From positions 62,001 to 126,000 of the forward strand of contig CANRFA010000002.1 of assembly GCA_947629775.1 (NCBI GenBank): a stretch of DNA of 64,000 nucleotides, written 5' to 3'. A program made the position numbers and the translations under genes. Each line of letters opens with the position of its first letter. Position 1 is the first letter of the stretch. The stretch is from an uncultured Oscillospiraceae bacterium (GTDB taxonomy: Bacteria; Bacillota; Clostridia; Oscillospirales; Oscillospiraceae). A model generated the notes under the pieces. That model searched no databases. It was given only the letters and a program-made list of their open reading frames with translations, and was not told the origin of the DNA. This document shows, in pieces, positions 1-9,693 of the stretch.

Positions 1-1459
1 TGATACCCGGTACCGTGCCGGAGCTGGAGTACTGCCACATCTGATACTTGTAGCGGAAACTGGAGGGCTTCCAGTTTTTCGTGTAGTGGGCCAGCCAGAA
101 GGGCCAGTCCTGCAGGCGGGACAGATCCAGGTCCGCGTATACCTTGCTGGGGCTGCCATAGGTCATGGGCAGGTAACCCGCTTTCTCGATGGTACGGCAG
201 AAAGCGATGGCGCAGCGGGTCATGACTTCGCCGCTGACGTTGTGGCTGCGGGAGTTGGACTTGCTGACCTCTTCCCAGTCAAAGACCACCGGGTAGGTGA
301 CGTCGTAGTTCTCGATCCAGCGCAGCACCTGGTTGGCCTCTTCAATGGCCTCCTCCTCGGTAATGGCCTGGGAGAAGAAGTAGACGCCCACCTGAATGCC
401 GTTGGCGAGGGCGTTCTCGATGTTGTAGCGGAAGGTGGAGTCCTGCTTGATGGTGGCGTACACATAGCCGCGGTAGCCACACCGGAGCATGGCGAAATCC
501 ACGCCGGCGGCCTTGACCTTGGCCCAGTCGATCTTTTCCTGATAGGAAGAGACGTCTATGCCCTTGTAGCAGGGAACGGGATTCTGCTCATCCGGGTCCT
601 CATACACCAGGAAGCCGCCCCTGGTCTTGAAATAATCCGAGTTATAGGGGTTGGACGGAATGGGCTTGGATTCGGGCTCCGGCTCGGGCTCAGGCTCCGG
701 TTCGGGTTCGGGCTCGGGTTCCGGTTCCGGCTCCGGTTCCGGCTCAGGCTCGGGTTCCGGTTCAGGTTCCGGTTCGTCTGCGGGGGCCTCCAGGTAGGCG
801 AAGTACCGGGAGAGCAGGACGACGGACTCGGCCTGGGTACAGATGCTCTGGGGAACAAAATCGCCGCTGTCCGTGCCGATTACCAGACCGGTGGAGTGCA
901 GCCAGTTGACGGCTTCCTCTGCCCAGGAAGAGATCTTATCCTGATCCGGGAAGGGCTCGGGGGCCTTTTCGCCCTTTTTCGGCGTTACGGGGTCCGGAGA
1001 ACCCATGAAGTGCCACAGAATGACGGCGAACTGCTCCCGGGTGACGGGGTCTTCCGGGCCGAAGCGCTGTTCGCTGTAGCCTTCCATGATCTTCTGGCGC
1101 CAGACCCAGATGATGCCGCTGGTGTACCAGGAGCCGGGGTAGACGTCCTGATAGGGGTAATAGCGGGTGCCGGTCAGCTTGGGGTTGCCGACGGCGCCGT
1201 AGAAGGCAACGGCGATCTGGGCGCGGGTCATGGGTTCGTCCGGCTGGAAGCGCATGTGGTAGCTGGTGTTGATGAGCCCCCGGTTTTCACAGTCCTCCGC
1301 CGCTTCCGTGTACCAGGTGGAGCCGGAGGACGTCTGGGAGGCGCCTGTCTGTTCCAGGGTGGAATTGCCTGCGGCGAAAACGGGGGCCGTGGCGCTGAAG
1401 AGGGTGACTGCCGCCAGAAGAGCGGCCATGAGGGAGGATGGCGTTCTTTTTTTTCGCAT
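1..1459 (-). CDS. SLH-domain cell-wall GH25 lysozyme-like protein (3' end truncated by window edge)
   Basis: Minus-strand translation from ATG at 1459: [29 protein letters not shown] (signal peptide), SLH-like repeats ([34 protein letters not shown]...), (EP)n linker, then [35 protein letters not shown] (GH25). Confidence 0.85.
   Translation of the reverse strand, partial: MRKKRTPSSLMAALLAAVTLFSATAPVFAAGNSTLEQTGASQTSSGSTWYTEAAEDCENRGLINTSYHMRFQPDEPMTRAQIAVAFYGAVGNPKLTGTRYYPYQDVYPGSWYTSGIIWVWRQKIMEGYSEQRFGPEDPVTREQFAVILWHFMGSPDPVTPKKGEKAPEPFPDQDKISSWAEEAVNWLHSTGLVIGTDSGDFVPQSICTQAESVVLLSRYFAYLEAPADEPEPEPEPEPEPEPEPEPEPEPEPEPEPEPEPEPESKPIPSNPYNSDYFKTRGGFLVYEDPDEQNPVPCYKGIDVSSYQEKIDWAKVKAAGVDFAMLRCGYRGYVYATIKQDSTFRYNIENALANGIQVGVYFFSQAITEEEAIEEANQVLRWIENYDVTYPVVFDWEEVSKSNSRSHNVSGEVMTRCAIAFCRTIEKAGYLPMTYGSPSKVYADLDLSRLQDWPFWLAHYTKNWKPSSFRYKYQMWQYSSSGTVPGI
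660..785 (-). repeat. Glu-Pro dipeptide linker (PEPEPEP...) encoded by degenerate ggctccggttcg hexamers
   Basis: Repeated ggttcgggctccggctc pattern; translates as (EP)n on the minus strand. Confidence 0.85.
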
Positions 1460-1529
1460 TTTGATGTCCTTTCTCGGGGCTCCGTATGGGGCGGGCCCTG
1501 TGTGTGTATTCCGGGCCGGAGGTGCCCGG

Positions 1530-2810
1530 TCAGTGCTGATACTCAAACTCCAGGTCGTAGAGAGACACAATGTCCCCGTCCTGGATCCCCATTTCCTCCA
1601 GACGGTCGAAGAGGCCGGACTGGCGCAGAATCCGGTCGAACCAGTTGCGGCTCTCGAAGTCGGAGAAGTTGACATTGGCGATGAGACGCTGGATCCAGGG
1701 AGCCTCCACCACCCAGGTCTCATCATACCGTTCTATGCGCACCTCGCCCGAAGTGTCCACCTGGGGCTCCGGCGCCACATAGTCGGGGGCGTAGATTTCC
1801 ACCGGGGGCAGGCTCTGCAGTTCCCGGGCCGCCCGGCGCATGAGTTCGGACACTCCCCTGTGGGCCGCCGCCGAGATTTCGAAGACTTCCAGGCCCTTCT
1901 GTTCCACGTGGGCCCGGAAGCGCTCCAGCAGGGAGGGATCCGTGAGGATGTCCGTTTTGTTGGCCGCGACCAGCATCTTCCGGGCGGCCAGCTGAGGGGA
2001 GAAACGCTCCAGCTCCGAACAGATGGCGTCGAAATCCTCGATGGGATCCCGACCTTCGGAACCGGATACGTCCACAACGTGAATGAGCAGACGGCAGCGG
2101 TCGATGTGCCGCAGAAAGTCGCTGCCCAGGCCGGCGCCTTCCGCCGCACCTTCAATGATGCCGGGGATATCCGCCAGTACGAAGGAGGTGCCCTCGTCCA
2201 CATACACCACGCCCAGGTTGGGGAAGAGGGTGGTGAAGTGATAGTTGGCGATCTTGGGACGGGCCTTGGAAACCACGGACAGGAGGGTGGATTTTCCTGT
2301 ATTGGGGAATCCAACCAGTCCCACGTCGGCCAGGAGCTTCAGCTCCAGGATGACGTCCCGGGTTTCTCCCGGCAGTCCCGCCTTGGCGAACCGGGGTGCC
2401 TGACGGGTGGGAGTGGCGAAGTGCTGGTTGCCCCAGCCGCCCCGTCCGCCCCGGCAGAGAACGAAGGGGGCGTCATCGGACATGTCTTTGATGATGGCGC
2501 CGGTGGCGGCGTCCCGGACCACAGTGCCCCGGGGTACCTTCAGCACCAGATCCGCTCCGTCCTTGCCGGTCCAGCGGCTGCCGCCGCCGTCCTGGCCGTT
2601 GGGGGCGGTGTATTTGCGCTTGTAGCGGAAGTCCATCAGAGTGGACATATGATCGTCCACGGTGAGAATCACATCTCCGCCCCGTCCGCCGTCTCCGCCG
2701 TCCGGTCCTCCGGCGGCGATGTATTTTTCCCGGTGGAAGGCCACCACTCCGTTGCCTCCGTTGCCGGAGCGGACGGTGATGCGGGCTGTGTCAACAAAAG
2801 GCGCTGCCAT
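1530..2810 (-). CDS. obgE: GTPase ObgE/CgtA
   Basis: [45 protein letters not shown] glycine-rich Obg domain, [16 protein letters not shown]-loop. Confidence 0.97.
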   Translation of the reverse strand: MAAPFVDTARITVRSGNGGNGVVAFHREKYIAAGGPDGGDGGRGGDVILTVDDHMSTLMDFRYKRKYTAPNGQDGGGSRWTGKDGADLVLKVPRGTVVRDAATGAIIKDMSDDAPFVLCRGGRGGWGNQHFATPTRQAPRFAKAGLPGETRDVILELKLLADVGLVGFPNTGKSTLLSVVSKARPKIANYHFTTLFPNLGVVYVDEGTSFVLADIPGIIEGAAEGAGLGSDFLRHIDRCRLLIHVVDVSGSEGRDPIEDFDAICSELERFSPQLAARKMLVAANKTDILTDPSLLERFRAHVEQKGLEVFEISAAAHRGVSELMRRAARELQSLPPVEIYAPDYVAPEPQVDTSGEVRIERYDETWVVEAPWIQRLIANVNFSDFESRNWFDRILRQSGLFDRLEEMGIQDGDIVSLYDLEFEYQH

Positions 2811-2857
2811 AATTTCCTCCTAATAAGGTCAGCCGGTGGATCATGAAAGGAAAAGAA

Positions 2858-2889
2858 AGAGCCGCAAACGGTGTGACGTTTGCGGCTCT
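2858..2889 (-). terminator. Intrinsic terminator after rpmA
   Basis: agagccgcaaacg-gtgtga-cgtttgcggctct perfect stem, T-rich tract on minus strand. Confidence 0.8.
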
Positions 2890-2905
2890 GCTCGGCTCTG
2901 ACTGA

Positions 2906-3196
2906 TCAGGCGGTCTCCACGACTTCTTCGATGGAGACCTGCTTGCGGTCCTTCCCCAGGCGGGAGAAGCGGACCCGGCCGGACTTCAGAGCGAACAGCG
3001 TGTCGTCGCTGCCCTTGCCCACATTGACGCCGGGGTGGATGTGGGTGCCCCGCTGCCGGACCAGAATGTTGCCGGCCAGGACGTACTGTCCGTCGCCGCG
3101 CTTGACGCCGAGGCGCTTGGACTCGGAGTCACGGCCGTTCCGGGTGGAGCCAACGCCCTTCTTGTGGGCGAAAAACTGCAGACCGATATTCAGCAT
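2906..3196 (-). CDS. rpmA: 50S ribosomal protein L27 with N-terminal Prp-cleaved extension
   Basis: [32 protein letters not shown]. Confidence 0.98.
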   Translation of the reverse strand: MLNIGLQFFAHKKGVGSTRNGRDSESKRLGVKRGDGQYVLAGNILVRQRGTHIHPGVNVGKGSDDTLFALKSGRVRFSRLGKDRKQVSIEEVVETA

Positions 3197-3199
3197 AGC

Positions 3200-3529
3200 T
3201 TACACCTCCAAAACAGTGATGTGATCGGGATATTCCTCCGCCAGCTGCACCAGGTGAACCAGCAGAGCGGCCAGAAGCGTCTGGCAAAGGCTCTCATTGG
3301 CGTGGCTCAGGCCACCGGGGAGGCGAAAGGAGATGGACGCGTTTTTTTCCCGCACCTTCATGGCCACCTCAAGACCAAGCACGTCGTTGAACGCGCAGTC
3401 GAGAAGGCGTATGGCGCTGGTGACAGCCGCGCACACAATATCTTCTCCTTCGGGGGCGTAACCGCTGTGGCCCTTCACTTCCAGGCCAGCGATGCGGTCC
3501 CCCTCAAAGCGGAATGACGCGGTGGTCAT
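3200..3529 (-). CDS. prp: Ribosomal-processing cysteine protease Prp
   Basis: Between rplU and rpmA; GHSGYAPEGEDIVCAAVTSAIRLLDCAF motif. Confidence 0.95.
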   Translation of the reverse strand: MTTASFRFEGDRIAGLEVKGHSGYAPEGEDIVCAAVTSAIRLLDCAFNDVLGLEVAMKVREKNASISFRLPGGLSHANESLCQTLLAALLVHLVQLAEEYPDHITVLEV

Positions 3530-3837
3530 CAGGCGTTGATCGCGCTGATTCTGACCTTGGTATAGGGCTGACGATGGCCCTGCAGACGGCGGTAGTTCTT
3601 CTTGGGGTTGTACTTGAAGACGCGGATCTTCTTACCCTTGCCGTTCTTCTCCACAATGGCGGTGACGGTGGCGCCCGCGACGGTGGGGGTACCGATGGTG
3701 GCGCTGTCGCCCAGGATGGCGAGGACCTCGTCGAAGGTGACGGTATCGCCGGCCTCGTTCTCCAGCTTCTCGATAAACAGGGTCTGTCCCTCGGTCACCT
3801 TGTACTGCTTGCCGCCGGTTCTGATGATAGCTTCCAT
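3529..3837 (-). CDS. rplU: 50S ribosomal protein L21
   Basis: [25 protein letters not shown]. Confidence 0.98.
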   Translation of the reverse strand: MEAIIRTGGKQYKVTEGQTLFIEKLENEAGDTVTFDEVLAILGDSATIGTPTVAGATVTAIVEKNGKGKKIRVFKYNPKKNYRRLQGHRQPYTKVRISAINA

Positions 3838-3948
3838 ACAGGTTCAACTCCTTCATATCGGGCTCGCTCTTGCAGGCAGGGAGGTCCCTTTGGATGGCCT
3901 GCTCAACGCGGCCCTAGAAGTATAGCAGCCTGAATGGGAGCTTGTCAA
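3838..3948 (-). promoter_or_regulatory. rplU promoter and about 75-nt leader (L21-leader position)
   Basis: Minus strand TTGACA (3948-3943)-N18-TATACT (3924-3919), then leader to ATG at 3837. Confidence 0.7.
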
Positions 3949-4120
3949 CCCCCGATTCTGTGTCTTTCCGATATAATTTCCGGGGCGTAAAAGGGGGTCC
4001 GATTGTGCGTTTTGAGGAATCCCGGGTTCTGGAGGGCTCTGGGGAAGGGAAATCCGGAGCCTTGGGTCTTTCGGGTGGATCCGGGGGAGCGGGGGCTGGG
4101 GGCCCCTGGAGGCGGGCCGC

Positions 4121-5218
4121 TCAGGCGGAAGCGGGAAGGAAGGAGAGGATTTCCTCTTCTATGGCCCGGGCGGCCCGGTCCACTCCCGTGAAGTCCACAT
4201 GGGGATGGTAGAGGGCCTCCAGAGCGTCATGGCAGGCCTTTGCCTGCCCCAGGGAATCTGCCGCTTCCTCCAGCAGAGCGGCGGAAACCTTGCGGGAAAA
4301 GCGGAGCCGAGGGCGGCAGCGGCGCAGAATCTCCCGATCCGCCGCCTGATCCAGGCGGATCCGGCGGCTGGGTTCCCCGGGGAAGGGAAGCGCGGCCGTG
4401 GACGTGACAAAGGCCAGGGATGCCTGGGGAATCAGCAGATGGGCCAGCCGCTCGGGGGCCATAGGATCCGGGCAGGCCGTGACGTCCCATCCGTTCTCCA
4501 GGGCCCCGGCCAGCAGGGGAAGCAGCAGCTCGTGGGCCAGTCCGAAGGCGTCCCGCAGTTCGAAAACCCGGTGGCACTGGGCCTGCGCGGTGCCGAAGAG
4601 GCACACCGGACCCTGATGGGTGACGGCGCCCAGGAACCGCTGAGAGACCCGGCCCGTGCGCTCCGGGCGGCGCCGCTTCAGTTCCCGGCTCAGGATGCCC
4701 CGGGCCCGTCGGGCCAGTTTTTCCCGCAGAGCGTCCGTGAGCACCGTGGCGCGCATGTCCTCCAGAATTTCCGCCGATGCCCGCAGGCAGCGGACAGCCC
4801 GTTCCCGGCAGATTTTCCCGGCCGTGGCCCGGGCGAGCAGGGCGTCCCGGCAGGGGGCGAGGGCCGCCGTATCGTAGCAGGCTCCCAGGTTGACATAGCG
4901 CTCGACCGCCCCGGGACAGCGGGGTTCCACCACGTGAGGCGCGGTGCCGTCCACCAGCGCCACCCGGAGTTCCGGCAGAACAAGAGCGTCCAGAGAGTCG
5001 GGATCGCCGGAACAGAGGATGTATTCGGGTGTCAGTCTCTCTTCCTCCATCCGTTCCCCGACCCGGCGCATGAGGGTGGACTTCCCGCATCCGGGGCCGC
5101 CCTTGAGAATGTAGATGGCCCGGGCTTCTTCGGGGCGGAGCAGTTCAGAGGAAAGAGAATAAAAACCACCGGGGGCGTTCGCTCCCAGGAAGTATTCCAG
5201 ATGAGGTAATGCGGACAT
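4121..5218 (-). CDS. P-loop ATPase, PRK06851-like hypothetical
   Basis: MSALPHLEYFLGANAPGGFYSLSSEL...IYILKGGPGCGKSTLMRRVGERM; GGAGGG RBS supports the internal ATG at 5218. Confidence 0.75.
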   Translation of the reverse strand: MSALPHLEYFLGANAPGGFYSLSSELLRPEEARAIYILKGGPGCGKSTLMRRVGERMEEERLTPEYILCSGDPDSLDALVLPELRVALVDGTAPHVVEPRCPGAVERYVNLGACYDTAALAPCRDALLARATAGKICRERAVRCLRASAEILEDMRATVLTDALREKLARRARGILSRELKRRRPERTGRVSQRFLGAVTHQGPVCLFGTAQAQCHRVFELRDAFGLAHELLLPLLAGALENGWDVTACPDPMAPERLAHLLIPQASLAFVTSTAALPFPGEPSRRIRLDQAADREILRRCRPRLRFSRKVSAALLEEAADSLGQAKACHDALEALYHPHVDFTGVDRAARAIEEEILSFLPASA

Positions 5219-5370
5219 GTAAGGTCCCTCCATATCAGCAAGTCTGCGTTTCAGCCTATGCCCGCGCCGGAGGGGTGGTGCGGAGGCCCTTTTGCCGCGG
5301 AACCGGGAGAAACCCGTATACTTCCGGCCGACGGCGGGCAGACTGAACAGGAACGAAAGGAGGGAACGGA

Positions 5371-5562
5371 ATGCTCAGCGCGCACGTGAACGAAAACTGC
5401 ATCGGCTGCGGCCTGTGTGCCAGCCTGGTGCCGGATGTCTTTGCCATCGCAGAGGAGGGAGTGGCGAGGGGAAAGGACCGGATCCGAGATGGCCAGGCGG
5501 ACGCCGTCCGGGAGGCGGCGGACAGCTGCCCGGTGGACGCCATCGAACTGGAAGAGGACTGA
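5371..5562 (+). CDS. 4Fe-4S ferredoxin (single cluster)
   Basis: MLSAHVNENCIGCGLCASLVPDVFAIAEEG...AADSCPVDAIELEED. Confidence 0.93.
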   Translation: MLSAHVNENCIGCGLCASLVPDVFAIAEEGVARGKDRIRDGQADAVREAADSCPVDAIELEED

Positions 5563-5568
5563 ACAGGG

Positions 5569-5610
5569 AAAGAGCCCGTCTCCGGCCGGAAGCACGGAGA
5601 CGGGCTCTTT
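5569..5610. terminator. Bidirectional intrinsic terminator
   Basis: aaagagcccgtctc...gagacgggctcttt. Confidence 0.8.
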
Positions 5611-5625
5611 GCGTCAGAAGAAGAC

Positions 5626-8079
5626 TCAGTCGCGGAGCATCCAGGCGAAGCTGCGGGGCTCCATGCGGATGGCCCGCAGGCGTTCCACCTGTTCGCCGGT
5701 ATAGAGGTTCGTATAGCTGCCCTTCCGGCAGAGGCTGGCGGTGGCGGGCTCGGCGCTGAAGTTGTAGAGGCAGATCAGTTCCCGATCTCCGGTCCTGCGG
5801 CTGATGGCCAGAACCCGGTTGCTGCCGCTCTCCTCCACGGAGACATCCGCGTCAGCGTCGAAGCAGGGCTCCTGGCTGCGGATGGTTTCCAGCCGGCGCA
5901 GGCCTTCGAAGATGACCTGCTGATACGTGCCGGACTCGTGGCGCTGCCGGGCCAGATCCCACTGGAAATCTCCCCGGTGGATGTAGCGGCTGTCCGCCGC
6001 CTTATCCGGATCGTCGTGGTAGCTCCAGTCGTTGAAGCGCCCGATCTCGTCGCCGCTGTAGATGATGGGGATGCCACTCTGAGAGAGCATCCAGGCGTTG
6101 AGGGTCAGGTTGCAGCGCAGAGCCAGTTCCACATCCTCGGCCGTTCCGCTGCGGACCGCGCTCTCCAGGCCGGTGAGGGAGGCGGTGGTGCCGCACAGAC
6201 GGGCGTCGCCCAGACGGGGATCGTCGTTGTACAGTTCGCCCAGGCTGGGGCTCTCCGGCCAGCGGCCGGTGAACCAGTCGTTGAGGAACTTCTTGTGGGA
6301 GACCTCGCCCTCCCCGAACCGCTGCCAGAGCCAGGGATAATCCAGCCCCCAGCCGATGTCGTCGTGACAGCGCAGGTAGTTCAGGAAGAGGAAGTCCTTG
6401 GGCAGGGAGGAGATGACCTCCATCTGTCGCTTCAGGAGAGCGGGGTTGCCGGTGGCCAGGGTGTGCCAGGTGGTGCACATGGTGGTGACATTGTAGAGCA
6501 TGTGGCACTCGGGCTTTTCCGGAGTCCCGAAGTAGGGGGCCACTTTCCGGGGTTCCATGACCACTTCCCCCAGCAGCAGCACGCTGGGGCAGACGATTTC
6601 GCAGGCCAGGCGCATCATCCGGGAGAGAGTGTGGACCTGGGGCAGGTTGCGGCAGTCGGTGCCCAGCTCCTTCCAGATGTAAGGAATGGCATCGAGGCGG
6701 ATGATGTCCATGCCCCGGTTGGCCAGGAAGAGCAGATTATCCGTCATGTCCCGGAAGACTGCGGGATTGCCGTAGTTCAGATCCCACTGGTACGGGTAGA
6801 AGTTGGTCATGACAATCTGACCGCAGTCCTCCAGCTCCGTAAAGCAGCCGGGGGCGGTGGTGGGGAAGACCTGGGGTACGGTTTTCTCGAACTCCCGGGG
6901 GATGTCCCAGCTGTCATAGAAGAAGTAGCGCTCCCGGTAGCCGGGTTCGCCGGCCCGGGCCTTCCGGGCCCACTCGTGGTCCTCGCTGGTGTGGTTGAGC
7001 ACAAAGTCCATGCACAGGCGCAGACCGGCCTTCCGGCAGGCGTCCGCCAGGCTTTCCAGGTCTTCCATGGTTCCCAGCTCGGGCTGGACGGTGCGGAAGT
7101 CCGCCACGGCGTAGCCGCCATCGCTGCGGCCCTTGGGGCTCTGGAGGAAGGGCATCAGGTGAAGGAGATTGACGCCGCACTCTTCCAGGTAGGGAAGCTT
7201 CGACTCCACGCCCCGGAGCGTGCCGGCGAAGGCGTTGACGTAGAGGATCATGCCCAGAATGTCCCGGTGACGATACCAGTTCGGGTCTGCCTCCCGGGCG
7301 GCGTCCTGGGCCCGCAGGGCGCCCTTGCGCCGGGCCCAGGCCTGGCGCAGCATGTCCTCGAAGGAGAGGTAGGCCTCCATGTTGTTGTCATACAGCTCGC
7401 AGAAGAGCCATTTCAGCTCGTCCCGGCGCTGAGCGAGACGGCGGTCAAAATCGCCCTCGTAGACAAGGGGATCCGGTTCGGGTTCTTCCACAGGGGCGGG
7501 AGTCTCTTCTGCAGGAGTTTCGGCCTCTTCGGCAGGGGCCTCGGAGGCAATCTCCATTGCGGGAGCTTCGGCTTCTTCGACAACCGGGGTTTCGGAGACG
7601 GTTTCCTCCGCAGAGGGTTCGATCTCTTCAACGACAGGGGCTTCGGGGGCAGTCTCCTCAGCGGGGGCTTCGGTTTCTTCGACAACCGGGGTCTCGGAGA
7701 CGGTTTCTTCCACGGGGGGTTCGGCCTCTTCGACGACAGGAACTTCGGGAGCGGTCTCCTCAGCGGGAGTTTCGCTCTCTTCAGTGGCGGGGGACTCGGA
7801 GACGGCATCTTCCACCAGGGCTTCGGCCGCAGACTCCACGATGGGAGCGGGAGCCGCCACGGTCGGAGCCACTTCAACAGAGAGATCGGCGGGTGCGGAG
7901 TCCAGAGGGGTCAGACTCTGAAGGTCTTCCTCCACCTGACGGGCCATGCGGGCGGCGGCATCCCTGGTGGGACGGGCATTGCGCCGAAGGGGTTTTTCCG
8001 CGAGAAAGACGCTGGCGGGTTTCTTCACCGCGGCGGGACGTTTGACAGGGACCAGGTCGATATAAGGATCGTACAGCAT
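5626..8079 (-). CDS. GH13 amylosucrase/alpha-amylase-family enzyme with acidic repeat N-terminal extension
   Basis: DPNWYRHRDILGMILYVNAFAGTLRGVESKLPYLEECGVNLLHLMPFL, CMDFVLNHTSEDHEWA, DIIRLDAIPYIWKELGT, CHDDIGWG; start MLYDPYIDLVPVKR with aaaggaag RBS. The listed ORF to 8754 over-extends upstream. Confidence 0.88.
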   Translation of the reverse strand: MLYDPYIDLVPVKRPAAVKKPASVFLAEKPLRRNARPTRDAAARMARQVEEDLQSLTPLDSAPADLSVEVAPTVAAPAPIVESAAEALVEDAVSESPATEESETPAEETAPEVPVVEEAEPPVEETVSETPVVEETEAPAEETAPEAPVVEEIEPSAEETVSETPVVEEAEAPAMEIASEAPAEEAETPAEETPAPVEEPEPDPLVYEGDFDRRLAQRRDELKWLFCELYDNNMEAYLSFEDMLRQAWARRKGALRAQDAAREADPNWYRHRDILGMILYVNAFAGTLRGVESKLPYLEECGVNLLHLMPFLQSPKGRSDGGYAVADFRTVQPELGTMEDLESLADACRKAGLRLCMDFVLNHTSEDHEWARKARAGEPGYRERYFFYDSWDIPREFEKTVPQVFPTTAPGCFTELEDCGQIVMTNFYPYQWDLNYGNPAVFRDMTDNLLFLANRGMDIIRLDAIPYIWKELGTDCRNLPQVHTLSRMMRLACEIVCPSVLLLGEVVMEPRKVAPYFGTPEKPECHMLYNVTTMCTTWHTLATGNPALLKRQMEVISSLPKDFLFLNYLRCHDDIGWGLDYPWLWQRFGEGEVSHKKFLNDWFTGRWPESPSLGELYNDDPRLGDARLCGTTASLTGLESAVRSGTAEDVELALRCNLTLNAWMLSQSGIPIIYSGDEIGRFNDWSYHDDPDKAADSRYIHRGDFQWDLARQRHESGTYQQVIFEGLRRLETIRSQEPCFDADADVSVEESGSNRVLAISRRTGDRELICLYNFSAEPATASLCRKGSYTNLYTGEQVERLRAIRMEPRSFAWMLRD
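7500..7800 (-). repeat. Tandem 17-aa acidic repeats (PVVEExExPxEETxxEx)
   Basis: PATEESETPAEETAPEV/PVVEEAEPPVEETVSET/PVVEETEAPAEETAPEA/PVVEEIEPSAEETVSET/PVVEEAEAPAMEIASEA. Confidence 0.85.
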
Positions 8080-8310
8080 TGCAGTTGCTTCCTTTCCGGA
8101 CTGGAATAGGTTATTACAAATACAAAGGAGAGCCCGGCCCGCACCGGAGACCGGGGACCAGGGGCGCTCCGGAAAAGACCGCCCGGCAGGGCGGTAGAGC
8201 AGGAGGGAAGCGGGGTGTCCGCTTCCTCTATCAGAAAACAGAGGCACGCCTCTGAGGATCAGCCTTCTGCAGGCAGGGATTATTCTAGCAGAGATCTGCG
8301 GACTTGTCCA
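8080..8310 (-). promoter_or_regulatory. Promoter and about 195-nt hairpin-rich leader of the GH13 gene
   Basis: TGGACA (8310-8305)-N17-TAGAAT (8287-8282); hairpins 8239-8254 (cagaggcacgcctctg followed by U-run), 8206-8226 (ggaagcgg-ccgcttcc), 8178-8195 (accgccc-gggcggt followed by TCTTTT). Confidence 0.6.
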
Positions 8311-8439
8311 GCGTTCCGGTGTGGGATTGGAAAAGAAGTGGAGACCGGCTTTCCCGAGAGGGCGGATTTCGGAGGAAATGCATAGAACTTTTTCAGACAG
8401 GGCATGCTGTGTGTGTATTAAGCAAAGGAGGTAATCTCT

Positions 8440-8586
8440 ATGGATTACAGCGAAAACGCCCGGAACGGTCAGAACAGCAGGAACCAGCAGGGCAGACGTC
8501 AGCGGAGCCGTGGCGGACAGACCGGCGGTCAGACCGGTGGAGGTCAGTCCGGAAGTCAGGACAGCGGAGACAGCAGCGCCCGCTGA
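8440..8586 (+). CDS. Small hydrophilic Gln/Arg/Gly/Ser-rich protein (48 aa)
   Basis: MDYSENARNGQNSRNQQGRRQRSRGGQTGGQTGGGQSGSQDSGDSSAR* with AAAGGAGG RBS at 8424-8431; below the ORF-track length cutoff. Confidence 0.65.
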   Translation: MDYSENARNGQNSRNQQGRRQRSRGGQTGGQTGGGQSGSQDSGDSSAR

Positions 8587-8707
8587 ACGTTTCCTTCGGC
8601 GCTGTCGGGGTGCGCAGGCATTCCGGCGGCGCTTTTCTGCCGGATTCGGAGGGAAGCGCAGAAAACCCCCGCGGCAGGACCGGATCGGCCGCGCCGCGGG
8701 GGCGTTG

Positions 8708-9550
8708 TCAGGGATGCTGGGGGAGATAGTCGGCGGGATTGACCGGGGTTCCATTCAGCCAGGTTTCCACATGGATGTGGGAGGGCATGCTGCTCTCCGC
8801 AATGGCGGTTGTTCCGACGGACCCGATGATGTCTCCGAGTTCCACGATATCTCCCTCCTGGACGACGGGGGTGCCCGCCAGGCCGCAGCACATGGAGGTG
8901 AGACCGCCGCCATGTTCCACTACAACCGTGGTGCCCATGAGGCCGTCGTCATAGACCTGAGTGACGGTGCCGCCGGCCATGGCGAGAACATTACTGCCCT
9001 GCAGAGCGGCCAGATCCACGCCATCGTGGGTGCGCCAGTCTCCCATGGTGGGATCCGGCGCCAGAACCTCCAGACTGAAGTCCCGCAGAACCTCTCCTTT
9101 GACCGGCCAGGTGAAGCTGGCGGGCAGTTCATCCGGGAGATCGGAAGCGTCTGCGGGAAGGCCCTCCACGGGGGCGGCTGTCTGATGCAGGGGTTCCGTG
9201 TCTTCCGCCCCGGCCGGTTCCGGAGTTTTCGGTGTGGAGACGGGAGCCTGGCTGACAGGATCAGTCTGCCCGGAGGGCAGAACGGGATCGGTTTCCACCG
9301 GGTCGGGACCGTTGGCCTCCGAATCCGGAAGAATGCCGGAAGGGACCTGCGGGGCCCCGTTTGAGGAAGTCCCGGAGGGGACGACAGGAGTGCGCATGGT
9401 ACGGTAAAGGTAATAGCCCGAAATTCCTATGGTGGCGACGCACAGGAAAAGGACTATGTAAAAGCCCTTTCCCAGTACGAAGTCGCTGACGCGCTCCAGA
9501 ATGCTTCGGTTTTTCAAATGAAAACCACCTCCAGAGCTAAGTCTGGACAA
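8708..9550 (-). CDS. Membrane-anchored M23 (LytM) family protein, SpoIIQ-like
   Basis: N-terminal TM (GFYIVLFLCVATIGISGYYLY), FTWPVKGEVLRDFSLEVLAPDPTMGDWRTHDGVDLAA...SHIHVETWLNGTPVNPADYL. Confidence 0.8.
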   Translation of the reverse strand: MSRLSSGGGFHLKNRSILERVSDFVLGKGFYIVLFLCVATIGISGYYLYRTMRTPVVPSGTSSNGAPQVPSGILPDSEANGPDPVETDPVLPSGQTDPVSQAPVSTPKTPEPAGAEDTEPLHQTAAPVEGLPADASDLPDELPASFTWPVKGEVLRDFSLEVLAPDPTMGDWRTHDGVDLAALQGSNVLAMAGGTVTQVYDDGLMGTTVVVEHGGGLTSMCCGLAGTPVVQEGDIVELGDIIGSVGTTAIAESSMPSHIHVETWLNGTPVNPADYLPQHP

Positions 9551-9693
9551 TCCGGAGGCGGATTATACATGCGCGGGCGGAAAATCAGGAAGTTTCCGGA
9601 AGAGGCGGCCGGCAGACCGGAGTGGAAGCGGTGGCGGACAGCACAACGGCGCGGTCCACAGGCCGCGCCGTATCAGAAGAAACAGTATGCGGA

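Noticed and set aside
660-785. Possible CRISPR or satellite-like repeat
   Set aside because: Degenerate hexamers with no spacers, in frame with a PEPEPE linker.
86-2846. Long plus-strand ORFs 86..1672 (528 aa) and 1266..2846 (526 aa)
   Set aside because: Antisense shadows of the GH25/SLH gene and obgE; the GFRFRFRL stretch is just the reverse complement of the EP repeat.
5938-8109. 723-aa plus-strand ORF
   Set aside because: Lies opposite the GH13 amylosucrase gene, with no recognisable family and no RBS logic; high-GC antisense artefact.
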